From Candidatus Physcocola equi (GTDB lineage Bacteria; Bacteroidota; Bacteroidia; Bacteroidales; Paludibacteraceae): 64,000 nt of DNA. This document shows, piece after piece, positions 7,753 to 17,014 of the stretch (positions within the stretch are counted from its first letter, which is position 1; the number at the start of each line of letters is the position of its first letter). A program made the translations under genes and the position numbers. The stretch covers positions 1-64,000 of the forward strand of contig JAGHUM010000043.1 of NCBI GenBank assembly GCA_018064855.1. Direction: 5' to 3'. The notes beneath the pieces are model-generated. The model was given only the letters and a program-made list of their open reading frames with translations, made no database searches and was not told the origin of the DNA.

Positions 7753-7986
7753 ATGAACAGTGATTCTATTTCAACTGCCGAACTCTTGGCTTTTCTCAAA
7801 CAAAACCCTGACCGCGAAACTGAGTGTCGCCTCATTCTAAACTATGGAGTGGGCTCCACCCACTACTGGTACTGGGACACTTCCAAAAGATGCTTTATGC
7901 ACACACGAGATTGGCCTTTTTCTCCATTTTCGGAGAAAGAAGTGACGAAATGGTACGGCGACTGCACATGGAAAATCGAACAATGA
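7753..7986 (+). CDS. 77-aa hypothetical protein, first of a coupled pair
   Basis: The protein starts MNSDSISTAELLAFLKQNPD and has a Trp/Tyr/His-rich middle (THYWYWDTSKRCFMH). It is soluble with no signal sequence and I do not recognise it. Its TGA overlaps the ATG of the following gene (ATGA at 7983-7986), which supports both as real and co-translated. It is divergent from the decayed restriction locus, with the GATC repeats between. Confidence 0.6.
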   Translation: MNSDSISTAELLAFLKQNPDRETECRLILNYGVGSTHYWYWDTSKRCFMHTRDWPFSPFSEKEVTKWYGDCTWKIEQ

Positions 7987-8267
7987 ATAATCAACGACTA
8001 TTAGAAAGACTGCTGGTGAACGAACTGCGAAAACAAAATGCCCTGGAAGATGTTATCTGCGAATACGGAGTCGAAAATGTGCGTGCTTGCAACAACTGCG
8101 GGAAACTGATGAATGAAGGATGGCTGTATGCAGGCATTGAGACTTTTTGTTCCGACCATTGCCTAATGCAGAAACACCATGAAGAAAATTTGAAAACACT
8201 CAGACAACAAGCCAACAGCAATGACTCCGACACTTACTGGACCGAATGGGAGGGACCAGGAAAGTGA
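7983..8267 (+). CDS. Small zinc-ribbon-like hypothetical protein
   Basis: I chose the ATG at 7983 because it overlaps the upstream stop codon; a longer frame from 7824 runs through the coding region of that gene. The 94-aa product starts with a helical segment (LLERLLVNELRKQNALEDVI) and then has CNNCGKLMNEGWLYAGIETF followed by CSDHC, a CxxC...CxxxC pattern typical of a small zinc-binding treble-clef or ribbon. The function is unknown. The tail is hydrophilic and Gln/Asn/Asp-rich. Confidence 0.6.
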   Translation: MNNQRLLERLLVNELRKQNALEDVICEYGVENVRACNNCGKLMNEGWLYAGIETFCSDHCLMQKHHEENLKTLRQQANSNDSDTYWTEWEGPGK

Positions 8268-8311
8268 AATTCGCAACCTCAAAATCCACAAAACCATCCA
8301 TTCAACAAAAA

Positions 8312-8339
8312 GGGCCATACTCAATGCCGAGTATAGCCC
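8312..8339 (-). terminator. Terminator hairpin for the minus-strand lipoprotein gene
   Basis: GGGCTATACTC and GAGTATGGCCC pair on the minus strand and are followed by CTTTTTG, after the stop at 8364. Confidence 0.65.
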
Positions 8340-8363
8340 AAATAATATATCATCAATCAACAA

Positions 8364-9083
8364 TTACTTGCTGATTTTCTCAAATTTGCTGCCGTTCCAC
8401 GCATAAGTTGGACGGTGTCCGTCGATGTGCTCATCAATGGCATCATTGAAGTCGGTGAAGAAGTAAACCTTAAAGGTGTCGATACTCATACCCGGATTTC
8501 TATAAAGAAGCGACATGCTGAGATTCTTCTTTATTTCTCTGATTGCAGAAGCCTCAAACTTCGATTCGTCTTCCTTTGAAATAAACTCGCTGAAAGCAGG
8601 CTTTGGCAAGTCGAACTCCGCAGCGGTCAGTTTACCGTCTTTGTAGATGTAAGCAGCGGCTTCTTGAATCATAGAGCCATCGCATCCCACCTCATACATC
8701 CAATACACTTTGTAACTTTCCTCTCCTGCTATCGGATAGCACAAAAGGTCGAAATTACGGTGATCACATTCGCCTACCGATGAGTCGGCTGACAAACGTC
8801 TGCGATTGTAGTTTCCTTCCTCCAAATCCCATTTGCTGCGCTTCACATCACGAAACTCCTTTGGAAGCTCCGACTTTGAAATGAGATTGTAAACTTCAAG
8901 TGCGATATCCTTAACTTCTGCAGGTTTAGCAGGAGCTTCTTGAGATGCGCACTTTTTCGCAGAATCGCAAGAAGATTCAACAGCCGAGGTGTCTGCTGCA
9001 GACTTTGTGTCTGTTCCGCCATTGTTGGAAGTGCAGGCTGCCAATGCCAAAGCAGCAACTGCCAATAGATTTTTTGTATTCAT
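8364..9083 (-). CDS. Hypothetical lipoprotein
   Basis: The 239-aa protein begins MNTKNLLAVAALALAACTSN, a short signal peptide ending in a lipobox with Cys17. It should be lipidated and anchored in the outer or inner membrane. A Ser/Lys/Ala-rich linker follows, then a soluble domain with several Cys (SSCDSAKKCAS near the N-terminus). No known domain is recognised. It stands alone between a zinc-ribbon gene on the other strand and the DUF1015 gene. Confidence 0.75.
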   Translation of the reverse strand: MNTKNLLAVAALALAACTSNNGGTDTKSAADTSAVESSCDSAKKCASQEAPAKPAEVKDIALEVYNLISKSELPKEFRDVKRSKWDLEEGNYNRRRLSADSSVGECDHRNFDLLCYPIAGEESYKVYWMYEVGCDGSMIQEAAAYIYKDGKLTAAEFDLPKPAFSEFISKEDESKFEASAIREIKKNLSMSLLYRNPGMSIDTFKVYFFTDFNDAIDEHIDGHRPTYAWNGSKFEKISK

Positions 9084-9103
9084 AAGATTATTTTAATTTA
9101 AAA

Positions 9104-9136
9104 AAGGTGCCACCCCCAGAAGGAAGAAGCACCCTT
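9104..9136 (-). terminator. Probable terminator after the DUF1015 gene
   Basis: On the minus strand GGGTGC pairs with GGCACC around a long loop and is followed by TTTTTT. It lies 11 bases after the stop at 9147. The stem is short, so confidence is moderate. Confidence 0.5.
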
Positions 9137-9146
9137 GTATTTCAAT

Positions 9147-10394
9147 TTACGAAAGTTTGTGGATAACGAGACCCGAACGAAGTTTAGGCTCGAACCAAGT
9201 TGCCTTTGGAGGCATGATCTTGCCACTGTCGGCAATGCTCATGATCTGATTCATTGAGACAGGATAGAGGGCGAGCGCCAACTTCATTTCGCCATTGTCA
9301 ACACGACGTTTCAATTCCTTCAAGCCACGAAGACCGCCGACGAAGTCGATGCGTTTGTCGCTGCGAAGGTCGGTAATGCCGAGCTGCTTGTCGAGGATAA
9401 GACGTGAAGAGATATCCACATCGAGCACACCGATTGGGTCAGCATCGTTGAAAGTGCCAGCCTTAGCAGTAAGGCTGTACCATTCACCTTCAAGATAAAG
9501 AGAGAAGTTGTGCAACGCAGTTGGCTTGTAGATTTCAGCACCCTTCTTCTCCACTACGAAATCGGCTTCAAGGTCGGCCAGGAACTGAGCTGGAGTCTTG
9601 CCATTGAGGTCTTTTACCACACGGTTGTAGTCGAGGATGGTGAGCTGGCTTGCAGGGAAGCAGACTGCCATGAAGTAGTTGTATTCCTCGTCGCCTTTGT
9701 GGTTAGGGTTCTGCTTTGCCTTTTCCGCGCCAACGAGGGCAGCTGCAGCCGAACGGTGGTGACCATCGGCGATATAGAGAGAAGGCATTTTGGCAAACTG
9801 CTCGGTGATGACCTTCATGTCGGCATCGTCTGCAATCACCCAGAACTGGTGGCGGAATCCATCGATAGGAGCGATGAAATCGTATTCAGGCTTGGTGGCC
9901 GCATAGCGGGCGATGATAGCGTTGAGTTTGTCATCATCAGGATAAGCGAAGAACACAGGCTCGATGTTGGCATTGTTCACACGAACGTGCTTCATACGGT
10001 CTTCTTCCTTGTCGCGGCGGGTAAGTTCGTGCTTTTTGATGTGACCAGTCATATAATCGTCCACATAAGCGCAAACCACAAGACCATACTGAGTCTTGCC
10101 ATTCATGGTCTGGGCATAGATGTAATACTGTTCCTTATCATCCTGCTTCAACCAACCATTATCTTGGAATTTCTGGAAATTGGCAGCAGCCTTTTCATAG
10201 ACACGAGGGTCGTATTCGCTGGTACCAACAGGGAAATCAATTTCAGGTTTGATGATGTGATAGAGCGACTTCTCATTATCGCCAGCCTCAGCGCGGGCTT
10301 CTTCCGAGTCGAGGACATCATAGGGGCGGCTTTCCACCTGTTCCACTAAATCTTTTGGTGGGCGGATACCTTTAAACGGTTTAATAATTGCCAT
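9147..10394 (-). CDS. DUF1015 family protein
   Basis: The 415-aa product starts MAIIKPFKGIRPPKDLVEQV and contains RPYDVLDSEEARAEA, PVFFAYPD, ADGHHRSAAA and PLGVLDVD-like (DPIGVLDVDISSR) segments, the signature of the DUF1015 family. Its biochemical role is not established; in some Bacteroidetes it sits near serine biosynthesis genes. An upstream in-frame ATG at 10424 would overlap the queA stop region, and the ATG at 10394 starts exactly at the family N-terminus. It is the last gene of the queA run. Conserved H and D residues in ADGHHR suggest an enzyme. Confidence 0.85.
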   Translation of the reverse strand: MAIIKPFKGIRPPKDLVEQVESRPYDVLDSEEARAEAGDNEKSLYHIIKPEIDFPVGTSEYDPRVYEKAAANFQKFQDNGWLKQDDKEQYYIYAQTMNGKTQYGLVVCAYVDDYMTGHIKKHELTRRDKEEDRMKHVRVNNANIEPVFFAYPDDDKLNAIIARYAATKPEYDFIAPIDGFRHQFWVIADDADMKVITEQFAKMPSLYIADGHHRSAAAALVGAEKAKQNPNHKGDEEYNYFMAVCFPASQLTILDYNRVVKDLNGKTPAQFLADLEADFVVEKKGAEIYKPTALHNFSLYLEGEWYSLTAKAGTFNDADPIGVLDVDISSRLILDKQLGITDLRSDKRIDFVGGLRGLKELKRRVDNGEMKLALALYPVSMNQIMSIADSGKIMPPKATWFEPKLRSGLVIHKLS

Positions 10395-10424
10395 TTTATA
10401 TAAGTTTAAATGTTTTTTATTCAA

Positions 10425-11558
10425 TTAGTCGATCAAAAGCATGGCGTCGCCATACGAACCGAATTTATACTTTTCCTGGATTGCCACCTCATAGGCCTTC
10501 ATCACCAAGTCGTAGCCACCGAAAGCAGCCACAACCATAAGCAGAGTGGACAAGTTGAGATGGAAGTTGGAGATCATGCAATTGGCAACGCTGAAATCGT
10601 AAGGAGGGAAGATGAACTTGTTGGTCCAACTGTTGATTGGCTTCACAAAGCCCTCGGTATCGACGTTGCATTCAAGTGAGCGCATGACGGTAGTGCCCAC
10701 AGCACAAATCTTGCGGTTCAGTTTGCGTCCCTGGTTGATAATCTTGGCATTCTCCTCAGAAATGATAACCTGCTCGGAATCCATCTTGTATTTGGTCAAA
10801 TCCTCCACATCAATCTTGCGGAAATTGCCCAAGCCAGCGTGCATGGTGACATAAGCGAAATTCACATCGTTGATTTCAAGACGCTTCATCAGTTCACGGC
10901 TGAAGTGCAGACCTGCAGACGGAGCCACCACAGCACCCTCATTCTTAGCAAAGATGCACTGATAATACTCTTCATCCTCAGGAATAGGTTCAGCACAGCG
11001 CTCATCATTGAAAATCTCACGAGGAAGCGGAGTCTTGCCCAACGAATAGAGCGTTTTCTTAAACTCATCGTAATCGCCGTCGAACAGGAAGCGGAGCGTT
11101 CTGCCGCGTGAAGTGGTGTTGTCTATCACCTCAGCCACCAGCGAATCGTCTTCACCAAAATAAAGTTTGTTTCCGATTCTGATCTTTCTGGCAGGGTCCA
11201 CCAAAACATCCCAGAATTTCATTTCACGGTTCAGTTCGCGTAGCAAGAACACCTCAATCTGCGCGCCAGTTTTTTCCTTGTTACCCATCAGGCGGGCAGG
11301 GAAAACCTTGGTGTCGTTGAAGATCATCACGTCTCCGTCGCTGAAATACTCCACCAAATCCTTGAACACACGGTGCTCAATCTTTCCAGTCTTTTTATGC
11401 ACCACCATCAAACGACATTCATCGCGCGAGCGACAGAGGTTTTTCTCCTCGTCCGGCATATAAGCCTGAGTCTCTGGGTCCCAACGCAATTGCTTGATGA
11501 TAGGATACTGAGCGATAAGCTCTTCTGGAAGTTTGAAATCAAATTTTGAGAGTTTCAT
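10425..11558 (-). CDS. queA: S-adenosylmethionine:tRNA ribosyltransferase-isomerase
   Basis: QueA transfers and isomerises the ribosyl group of SAM onto 7-aminomethyl-7-deazaguanine in tRNA, making epoxyqueuosine. The 377-aa sequence has the family landmarks: [17 protein letters not shown] at the N-terminus, [36 protein letters not shown] and [15 protein letters not shown] near the C-terminal half. It lies downstream of truB, another tRNA modification gene, and just before the DUF1015 gene on the same strand. Confidence 0.95.
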   Translation of the reverse strand: MKLSKFDFKLPEELIAQYPIIKQLRWDPETQAYMPDEEKNLCRSRDECRLMVVHKKTGKIEHRVFKDLVEYFSDGDVMIFNDTKVFPARLMGNKEKTGAQIEVFLLRELNREMKFWDVLVDPARKIRIGNKLYFGEDDSLVAEVIDNTTSRGRTLRFLFDGDYDEFKKTLYSLGKTPLPREIFNDERCAEPIPEDEEYYQCIFAKNEGAVVAPSAGLHFSRELMKRLEINDVNFAYVTMHAGLGNFRKIDVEDLTKYKMDSEQVIISEENAKIINQGRKLNRKICAVGTTVMRSLECNVDTEGFVKPINSWTNKFIFPPYDFSVANCMISNFHLNLSTLLMVVAAFGGYDLVMKAYEVAIQEKYKFGSYGDAMLLID

Positions 11559-11648
11559 ATTGCTAATGCTAAAGGATTTTTGAAGTTGTTTAAATTTTAG
11601 TTAGAGATTTTTATATGTTTATTTTTCAGGATGGAATTACGGATAAGC

Positions 11649-12362
11649 CTATTCGTGCTCAGATTCGTTATTCTTTTCAGCTTCTTGGCTGATTTGTTCC
11701 AGAAATTGCTCCAACTGCATACAGTTGTCAACGGTGACGTCACCAATGCGGGTTCTTCTCAAAGCAGTGAGGTGCGCGCCGCTGTTGAGCGCCTCGCCAA
11801 TATCGCGGGCCAAAGCTCGGATATAGGTGCCTTTGCTGCACACCACCCTGATTTTCACAACAGGCATAGCGTATTCCAGCAATTCGATTTCATCAATCAC
11901 CAACGTCTTGGCTTTGAGTTCCACCTCCTTGCCTTTACGGGCATATTCATACGCACGCTTGCCATCGACCTTCACAGCGCTATACACCGGAGGCACCTGC
12001 TGAATCTCGCCAAGGAAGCCTTTCAGTTTCTCCTCCACGAGTTCGCGTGTGATATGTTCGGTAGGGAAATGGGCATCCACCTCTGTCTCCATGTCGTAGG
12101 AAGGAGTGGTCTCGCCCAGCATGAGGGTGGCAATATATTCCTTGGTCTCATACTGCAGTTGCTCAATCATCTTGGTTTTCTTTCCCGTACAGACGATAAG
12201 CACACCGGTAGCCAAAGGGTCCAAAGTGCCGGCATGGCCGATCTTTGGTTTCTTGATGCCGAGTTTCTTTTTCAAATGGAATTTCAACTTGCTCACAAGG
12301 TCGAACGAAGTCCAACGCAGCGGCTTATCGAAATACAACACCTCTCCAGCGATAAAATCCAT
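11649..12362 (-). CDS. truB: tRNA pseudouridine(55) synthase
   Basis: TruB makes pseudouridine 55 in the T-loop of tRNAs. The 237-aa protein has the catalytic motif GHAGTLDPLATGVL with the nucleophilic Asp, plus KPLRWTSFDLV, YSAVKVDGKRAYEYARKG and CSKGTYIRALARDIG. Its start overlaps or abuts the uppP stop at 12362, indicating translational coupling in the ftsX-DUF3098-uppP-truB-queA cluster. Confidence 0.95.
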   Translation of the reverse strand: MDFIAGEVLYFDKPLRWTSFDLVSKLKFHLKKKLGIKKPKIGHAGTLDPLATGVLIVCTGKKTKMIEQLQYETKEYIATLMLGETTPSYDMETEVDAHFPTEHITRELVEEKLKGFLGEIQQVPPVYSAVKVDGKRAYEYARKGKEVELKAKTLVIDEIELLEYAMPVVKIRVVCSKGTYIRALARDIGEALNSGAHLTALRRTRIGDVTVDNCMQLEQFLEQISQEAEKNNESEHE

Positions 12363-13225
12363 CAGTCAACCATTTGAAGTGGGACATTACAAAGGATCAT
12401 CGCCAAAATAGCGCCGCCCACGACGATACGGTACCAACCAAACGCCTTGAAACCGTATTTAGTGAGGAAACTTACAAAGCCTTTCATGGCGGCAATAGCC
12501 ACTACGAACGACACCACGCAACCAATGGCGAGCTGAACCAGATTTTCAGAAGTAGCCCATGAAGAATCGGCCTCGCTGCCAAAGAAAAGCTGGAGCACGT
12601 CCAATCCCGTAGCCGCAGCCATGGTAGGGACAGCCAGGAAGAAAGAGAACTCTGCCGCACGTTTGCGGGTAAGCCCCTGCGCCATACCGCCCACAATGGT
12701 AGCCATGGAACGGGAAACACCCGGAATCATGGCGATACACTGAAACAAGCCAATGTTAAAAGCCTTTTTCTCGGTCAACTGCGTTTCTTCACTGCCTTTG
12801 TTGAATATCTTATCGCAGAACAGCATGAACACGCCACCAACAACCAGCATGAAAGCCACCACCTCCACTCTTTCGAGCAACTGGTCGATGACGCCTGTCA
12901 TCTTGGCCAGCAAACCGATAACTGCCGCCGGAATGAACGCCACAATCAGTTTCCAATAGAAGTCCCACTTATGAAGGAACTGCTGCAAAGCGGAACTGCC
13001 TTCCGGCGCGGGCGTGTTGTTGAGTTGGAAAAACTTGCTCCAATAAAGAACAACGACCGACAATATGGCAGCGAACTGGATGATGATGGTGAATGCCTTC
13101 ACGAAAGCATCACTCTCCACACCAAGCAGATTCTGCGCGATAATCATGTGGCCGGTGCTCGACACTGGCAAAAACTCGGTAAGCCCCTCTACAATGGCTA
13201 TGATAATAGTCTGAATAGTTGTCAT
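12362..13225 (-). CDS. uppP: Undecaprenyl-diphosphatase
   Basis: UppP (BacA) recycles the lipid carrier of cell wall synthesis by removing a phosphate from undecaprenyl diphosphate in the inner membrane. The 287-aa polytopic protein has VEGLTEFLPVSSTGHMII near the N-terminus and PGVSRSMATIVGGMAQGL then AAEFSFFLAVP, the two catalytic motifs with Glu, Ser and Arg. It sits between DUF3098 and truB. Confidence 0.95.
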   Translation of the reverse strand: MTTIQTIIIAIVEGLTEFLPVSSTGHMIIAQNLLGVESDAFVKAFTIIIQFAAILSVVVLYWSKFFQLNNTPAPEGSSALQQFLHKWDFYWKLIVAFIPAAVIGLLAKMTGVIDQLLERVEVVAFMLVVGGVFMLFCDKIFNKGSEETQLTEKKAFNIGLFQCIAMIPGVSRSMATIVGGMAQGLTRKRAAEFSFFLAVPTMAAATGLDVLQLFFGSEADSSWATSENLVQLAIGCVVSFVVAIAAMKGFVSFLTKYGFKAFGWYRIVVGGAILAMILCNVPLQMVD

Positions 13226-13248
13226 TACAAATGCGATATATTAACGGT

Positions 13249-13548
13249 CTAAAAAATCTCATCCTTAGATTCCGACACATTTGTCTTATCAGTGTCTGAA
13301 AGAATCAACGAATCATCTCTATTCTCCTTTGGCTTGCGAAGAATAGCATAAATCTCAAAGAAAAAGCCAAACACTGCAATGACAGTGCTGAGCGTAATAT
13401 GCTGGAAATTGTAGATTTCCGGATTAAACGCACTGCCTTCCGCACCGCCCCCAATCATCAAGGCGAAACCGATGATAATAATCACAAAACCGATAGCAAT
13501 CAGTTTGAAGTTTTCTTTTGGCAATGCCAAACCTGTATTGTTTCCCAT
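13249..13548 (-). CDS. DUF3098 small membrane protein
   Basis: The 99-aa protein has two membrane helices (KLIAIGFVIIIIGFALMIGG and a second from HITLSTVIAVFGFFFEIYAI) and a basic then acidic tail. It matches the DUF3098 family, which is nearly always encoded between ftsX and uppP in Bacteroidetes. The function is unknown; its neighbours point to cell envelope or division. Confidence 0.85.
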   Translation of the reverse strand: MGNNTGLALPKENFKLIAIGFVIIIIGFALMIGGGAEGSAFNPEIYNFQHITLSTVIAVFGFFFEIYAILRKPKENRDDSLILSDTDKTNVSESKDEIF

Positions 13549-13598
13549 TTTTTTATTATGAATTTATCTTTTTTTCAACTAAAAGCGACATGAACCCC

Positions 13599-14477
13599 TC
13601 ATATCAAATAAAGCGTAGAAACCTTCTGGCGAAGGTATTTGTTGACCGCCAAATATGTTGAGAGCTCCGTTATCAGAATGCCAGCCACCAAAATCACCGC
13701 GTAAGTGGTCAGGTAGAGGCGCGTGTTATGTAAATCGAGATAAAGTTCAAGATCCTCGCTCAGATCACCCATGCAGAAGAAGATTAAAGCCAAGACCGTA
13801 ATCGCCAGAAGAGACGACAACACGCCGATGACCAACCCCTGCTTCATGTAGGGCCGACGAATGAAACTACGAGTTGCCCCCACCTGCTTCATCGTGTGGA
13901 TAAGCAGGCGATCGGAGTAAATGAGCAATCGTATCGTATTGTTTATCAATGCAAACGAAATAAACAAAAGCACACCCGCCACAATAAGGAACGCCATCGA
14001 CACATTGCGCACGTTGCGGGCGAAACTATCCACGATATCATGCGGATAATCCACATCCACAATCATCTTGTTGCGCATGAGGTCGTTTTCTATGATTTTC
14101 AGGCTGTCTGACGTGATTTGAGGCGCTCTCAGGCTCACTTCAAAACTGTTTGGCAGCGGATTCTCGTCCAAAAACTCCATCGGGTCATCCCCCAGCATTT
14201 CCGTCAAGTCTTTCACAGCCTGCTCTTTGCTGACGTATTTTACATCCTTGATGTAGGTCTTCTGATAGAGAAAAGCATCCATCTCACCCACCGCTTTCTC
14301 ATCCATTCCATCCTTCAGCGTCAACTTGAAAATAAAATTCTCACGCACATGGTCCGAGAGGTTCTTACTGGTCAGCAAAAACATCGTAGTAATGCCCAGC
14401 AACACCAGCACAAGCGACACACTGACCACAGCGGTCAACTTGGAATTGAACAATTTATATTTCACAGATTGCGCCAT
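13599..14477 (-). CDS. ftsX: Cell division protein FtsX
   Basis: FtsX is the membrane partner of the ABC ATPase FtsE and regulates peptidoglycan hydrolases at division. The 292-aa sequence has an N-terminal membrane helix (TAVVSVSLVLVLLGITTMFL), an extracytoplasmic domain with KYVSKEQAVKDL and LPNSFEVSL, and three C-terminal helices including the conserved LIHTMKQVGATRSFIRRP. It is the first gene of the ftsX-DUF3098-uppP-truB-queA cluster. ftsE is not in this window next to it. Confidence 0.93.
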   Translation of the reverse strand: MAQSVKYKLFNSKLTAVVSVSLVLVLLGITTMFLLTSKNLSDHVRENFIFKLTLKDGMDEKAVGEMDAFLYQKTYIKDVKYVSKEQAVKDLTEMLGDDPMEFLDENPLPNSFEVSLRAPQITSDSLKIIENDLMRNKMIVDVDYPHDIVDSFARNVRNVSMAFLIVAGVLLFISFALINNTIRLLIYSDRLLIHTMKQVGATRSFIRRPYMKQGLVIGVLSSLLAITVLALIFFCMGDLSEDLELYLDLHNTRLYLTTYAVILVAGILITELSTYLAVNKYLRQKVSTLYLI

Positions 14478-14723
14478 TGCAAAACTATCTGAGTCTGAAA
14501 CTATAAAACCAAATAAAAATCAAGACATTGGCGTCACAAGTACGACTTTTGCCCCATAAAAGAGGCAATACTCTGCCAATTTCCTCACAAATATACAAAC
14601 GATTTTCAAGAATTGTGCCTTTCAAGACATTTTTTTCGCAGATGGTGAGGCAAGAGGGGAGGATTCTTACACATTGTTAATAACTTTCAGCACTCTTCTT
14701 GCGAAAAAACGACGTGGTAGCAC

Positions 14724-14731
14724 TACTTTTG
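14724..14731 (+). promoter_or_regulatory. Putative -7 box (TACTTTTG) for the TPR gene
   Basis: TACTTTTG fits TAnnTTTG, 48 bases before the ATG at 14780. The rest of the 14478-14779 gap between the divergent ftsX and TPR genes holds no gene that I can see. Confidence 0.5.
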
Positions 14732-14779
14732 CTTGAATTATTGTATTCTCACGTCGTTCAACAGTAAAAAAGTGCGGAA

Positions 14780-16192
14780 ATGAGTTATCAGAAACCTCAA
14801 TACGGTCCCGGTTCCCAACAGGAAGACTGCCTCCAGCGTTACGAAAAAGCGTTGGCTGAAGGCCGAATGGTCTATCTGGATGAAGAAGAGATGGAACTCG
14901 TTATCGACCACTATTTCGACCAACAACGGCTGAGCGAGGCTACTGTGGCCGCCAACTACGCCATCGACCTTCACCCAGACAGCGTATCCCTGCGCGCAAG
15001 CCTGGTGAAACTGCTGCTGATGGAAAAGAAAATGAAAGACGCCGAGACGCTGCTGAAACCTTTGGTGGAAGAAGCGCCTCAAAACATCAACGTCATGCTC
15101 TGCCACGGAGAGGTCTTACTCTATCACGAAAAGGAAGAAGAGGCGCTCAAACTTTTTAAAAGCATGCTGAAAAGCAATGCCGCGCCGGTTGACGAAATAT
15201 GCCTTTCCATCTCCTTTATTCTGGCGGACTACGAACTCTTTGACCAGGCCAACAGATACCTAACCTATGGTTACACCCACGGGGGAAGCGCCAACCGGGA
15301 CCTCTGCTTCCAGAGAGCGGTGGTGAAAGAGCAAATGGGGCTCCACGAGGAAGCCATCACAGCCTACAATGAGATTCTCGACAACGACCCTTATGACAAC
15401 GACGCCTGGTTTAACCTCGGACAGGTCTATTTCGCCCTCAACCGCTACGACGAGGCGCTTGAAGCCTACGATTACGCCTCTGTGACCGACAGACACGACT
15501 ACCAGGCATTCCTTCAGATAGCCCATTGCTATTTCCAAAAGGAAGCCTACATGAAAGCCATTGAGGAATACAAGAAATATGCGAAACTGAGCGGAGATGA
15601 CACTGCCCCGCTCTACATCTTCATCGGCGAATGCTACGAGCAGATGGGCATGCTGGACGAGTGCTACCAATATTTTTCCAAAGCCACAGAATGTGACCCC
15701 GACAACCCAGACGGCTGGGCAGGTCTCTGCATCTACGAAATGAGGAAGGGGAATCATACCGCCGCTTTGGAACACGTGAAGCACGCCATCTCCCTCAACC
15801 CCGACGTCAAAAGTTACTGGATGTATTTAGGAGACATCTTCCAGGAACTGGGCGAAGAAGACATGGCGCTGAACGCATTCAAGCACGCCGAAGCCATATT
15901 TGGCGAAGATAATCAAGAATTGCTGACCTCCATCGCCGAAATCCTGATCGACAAGGGACAATACGACGAAGCCTTCTTCTACACACAAAAGGCGTTGAGA
16001 GCGGAAGATGCACAAAACACCATTCCGGAGCTTCCGGTGGTTCACGCCATCGCATTATACAAAACCGGGCAAACCGATGCCGCCCTTGAATGGCTCAGCA
16101 TTGCCCTCGAACGGGATGAGAAAAACAAAGAGGCATTCTTCACCATTTGCGAAGAAGCCCAGACCGACCCCCGTTTTTTCAGATTCATCTAA
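14780..16192 (+). CDS. Tetratricopeptide repeat protein
   Basis: The 470-aa protein is built almost entirely of TPR units, for example AITAYNEILDNDPYDNDAWF, NLGQVYFALNRYDEALEAYD and QIAHCYFQKEAYMKAIEEYK. There is no signal peptide or membrane segment, so it should be a cytoplasmic scaffold. It is transcribed divergently from ftsX and is followed 15 bases later by a lipoprotein gene and aroE. The function is not deducible beyond protein binding. Confidence 0.85.
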   Translation: MSYQKPQYGPGSQQEDCLQRYEKALAEGRMVYLDEEEMELVIDHYFDQQRLSEATVAANYAIDLHPDSVSLRASLVKLLLMEKKMKDAETLLKPLVEEAPQNINVMLCHGEVLLYHEKEEEALKLFKSMLKSNAAPVDEICLSISFILADYELFDQANRYLTYGYTHGGSANRDLCFQRAVVKEQMGLHEEAITAYNEILDNDPYDNDAWFNLGQVYFALNRYDEALEAYDYASVTDRHDYQAFLQIAHCYFQKEAYMKAIEEYKKYAKLSGDDTAPLYIFIGECYEQMGMLDECYQYFSKATECDPDNPDGWAGLCIYEMRKGNHTAALEHVKHAISLNPDVKSYWMYLGDIFQELGEEDMALNAFKHAEAIFGEDNQELLTSIAEILIDKGQYDEAFFYTQKALRAEDAQNTIPELPVVHAIALYKTGQTDAALEWLSIALERDEKNKEAFFTICEEAQTDPRFFRFI

Positions 16193-16207
16193 ACACATCC
16201 ATTGATC

Positions 16208-16993
16208 ATGGCATCATTCTCGATAATAAAAAAACACCTGCGCCTTGCATTGGCCACGATAGCCGCAATCGGCGCAAGCAGTTGTTCCGAAGGGGAACAC
16301 GACTACGTTTATCTGGCGTGCAACAAAGCCAGCCAGTCCGTCAACCTCTCTTACAGGATACAAGGCGACAACTCCATTTACTACGACACGCTCGCACCCG
16401 GACAAACCGACACGCTCTGCTGGCGCAGAAATGTGACGGGAGACGACGTGTGGGATGTGGAGACCAGCGCGCAGATTTACATGCTGTCTGCCATTGAAGC
16501 CAACATAGGCGGAAAGGTTTTCACCGACAGCCTCCGCTTGAAGCGGGAATGGCAAGCCATGGAAGTAAACAATGAAGTCGGCGTTTACCGTCTCAACATC
16601 GTGGACGACCACTTTGTGAAGACCAACTACAACTACTACTTTGAGTTCACCAACCAAAGCGGCTTGCCAGTATTTTTCCAGGCAGCCATAAACGGAGAAA
16701 AGGCAAACATGGCCTGCGCGGATGGCGGCAAACTCATTTTCGGTCCGCATTCGGTTCTTGCCAAAGAGATATGCGACATATACGATCCCAATGCGAGCAA
16801 CTCGCGCATCCAGGCGCTGTCTCTCTCCAATATGTTTTGGATAGACGGGTTTGGGACAGAAAAGCAGGACACCATTTACGCCCAAGGGTTCAACCCCTCG
16901 CGTCGTTCCGAATGGACTTTCGACAAGGCGATGGGAGACGAAGCCCCCATCGGAGTGTATCGTCTCGTCTTAACCCCGAAAGTGTTTGAATAA
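16208..16993 (+). CDS. Hypothetical lipoprotein
   Basis: I start the gene at ATG 16208 rather than at an upstream TTG (16202) because this gives a clean signal: MASFSIIKKHLRLALATIAA then IGASSC, a lipobox with Cys26. The remaining ~235 residues are a beta-rich soluble domain with no recognised family. It lies 15 bases after the TPR gene and 21 bases before aroE, so the three may be co-transcribed. Confidence 0.7.
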   Translation: MASFSIIKKHLRLALATIAAIGASSCSEGEHDYVYLACNKASQSVNLSYRIQGDNSIYYDTLAPGQTDTLCWRRNVTGDDVWDVETSAQIYMLSAIEANIGGKVFTDSLRLKREWQAMEVNNEVGVYRLNIVDDHFVKTNYNYYFEFTNQSGLPVFFQAAINGEKANMACADGGKLIFGPHSVLAKEICDIYDPNASNSRIQALSLSNMFWIDGFGTEKQDTIYAQGFNPSRRSEWTFDKAMGDEAPIGVYRLVLTPKVFE

Positions 16994-17014
16994 ACCATTT
17001 TTGAAATTACATCA

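Noticed and set aside
7824-7982. Upstream extension of the zinc-ribbon protein
   Set aside because: It would read through the 77-aa gene in another frame; the ATG overlapping that gene's stop is a better start.
9510-10349. 279-codon plus-strand frame opposite DUF1015
   Set aside because: Antisense to a conserved family protein; no supporting signal.
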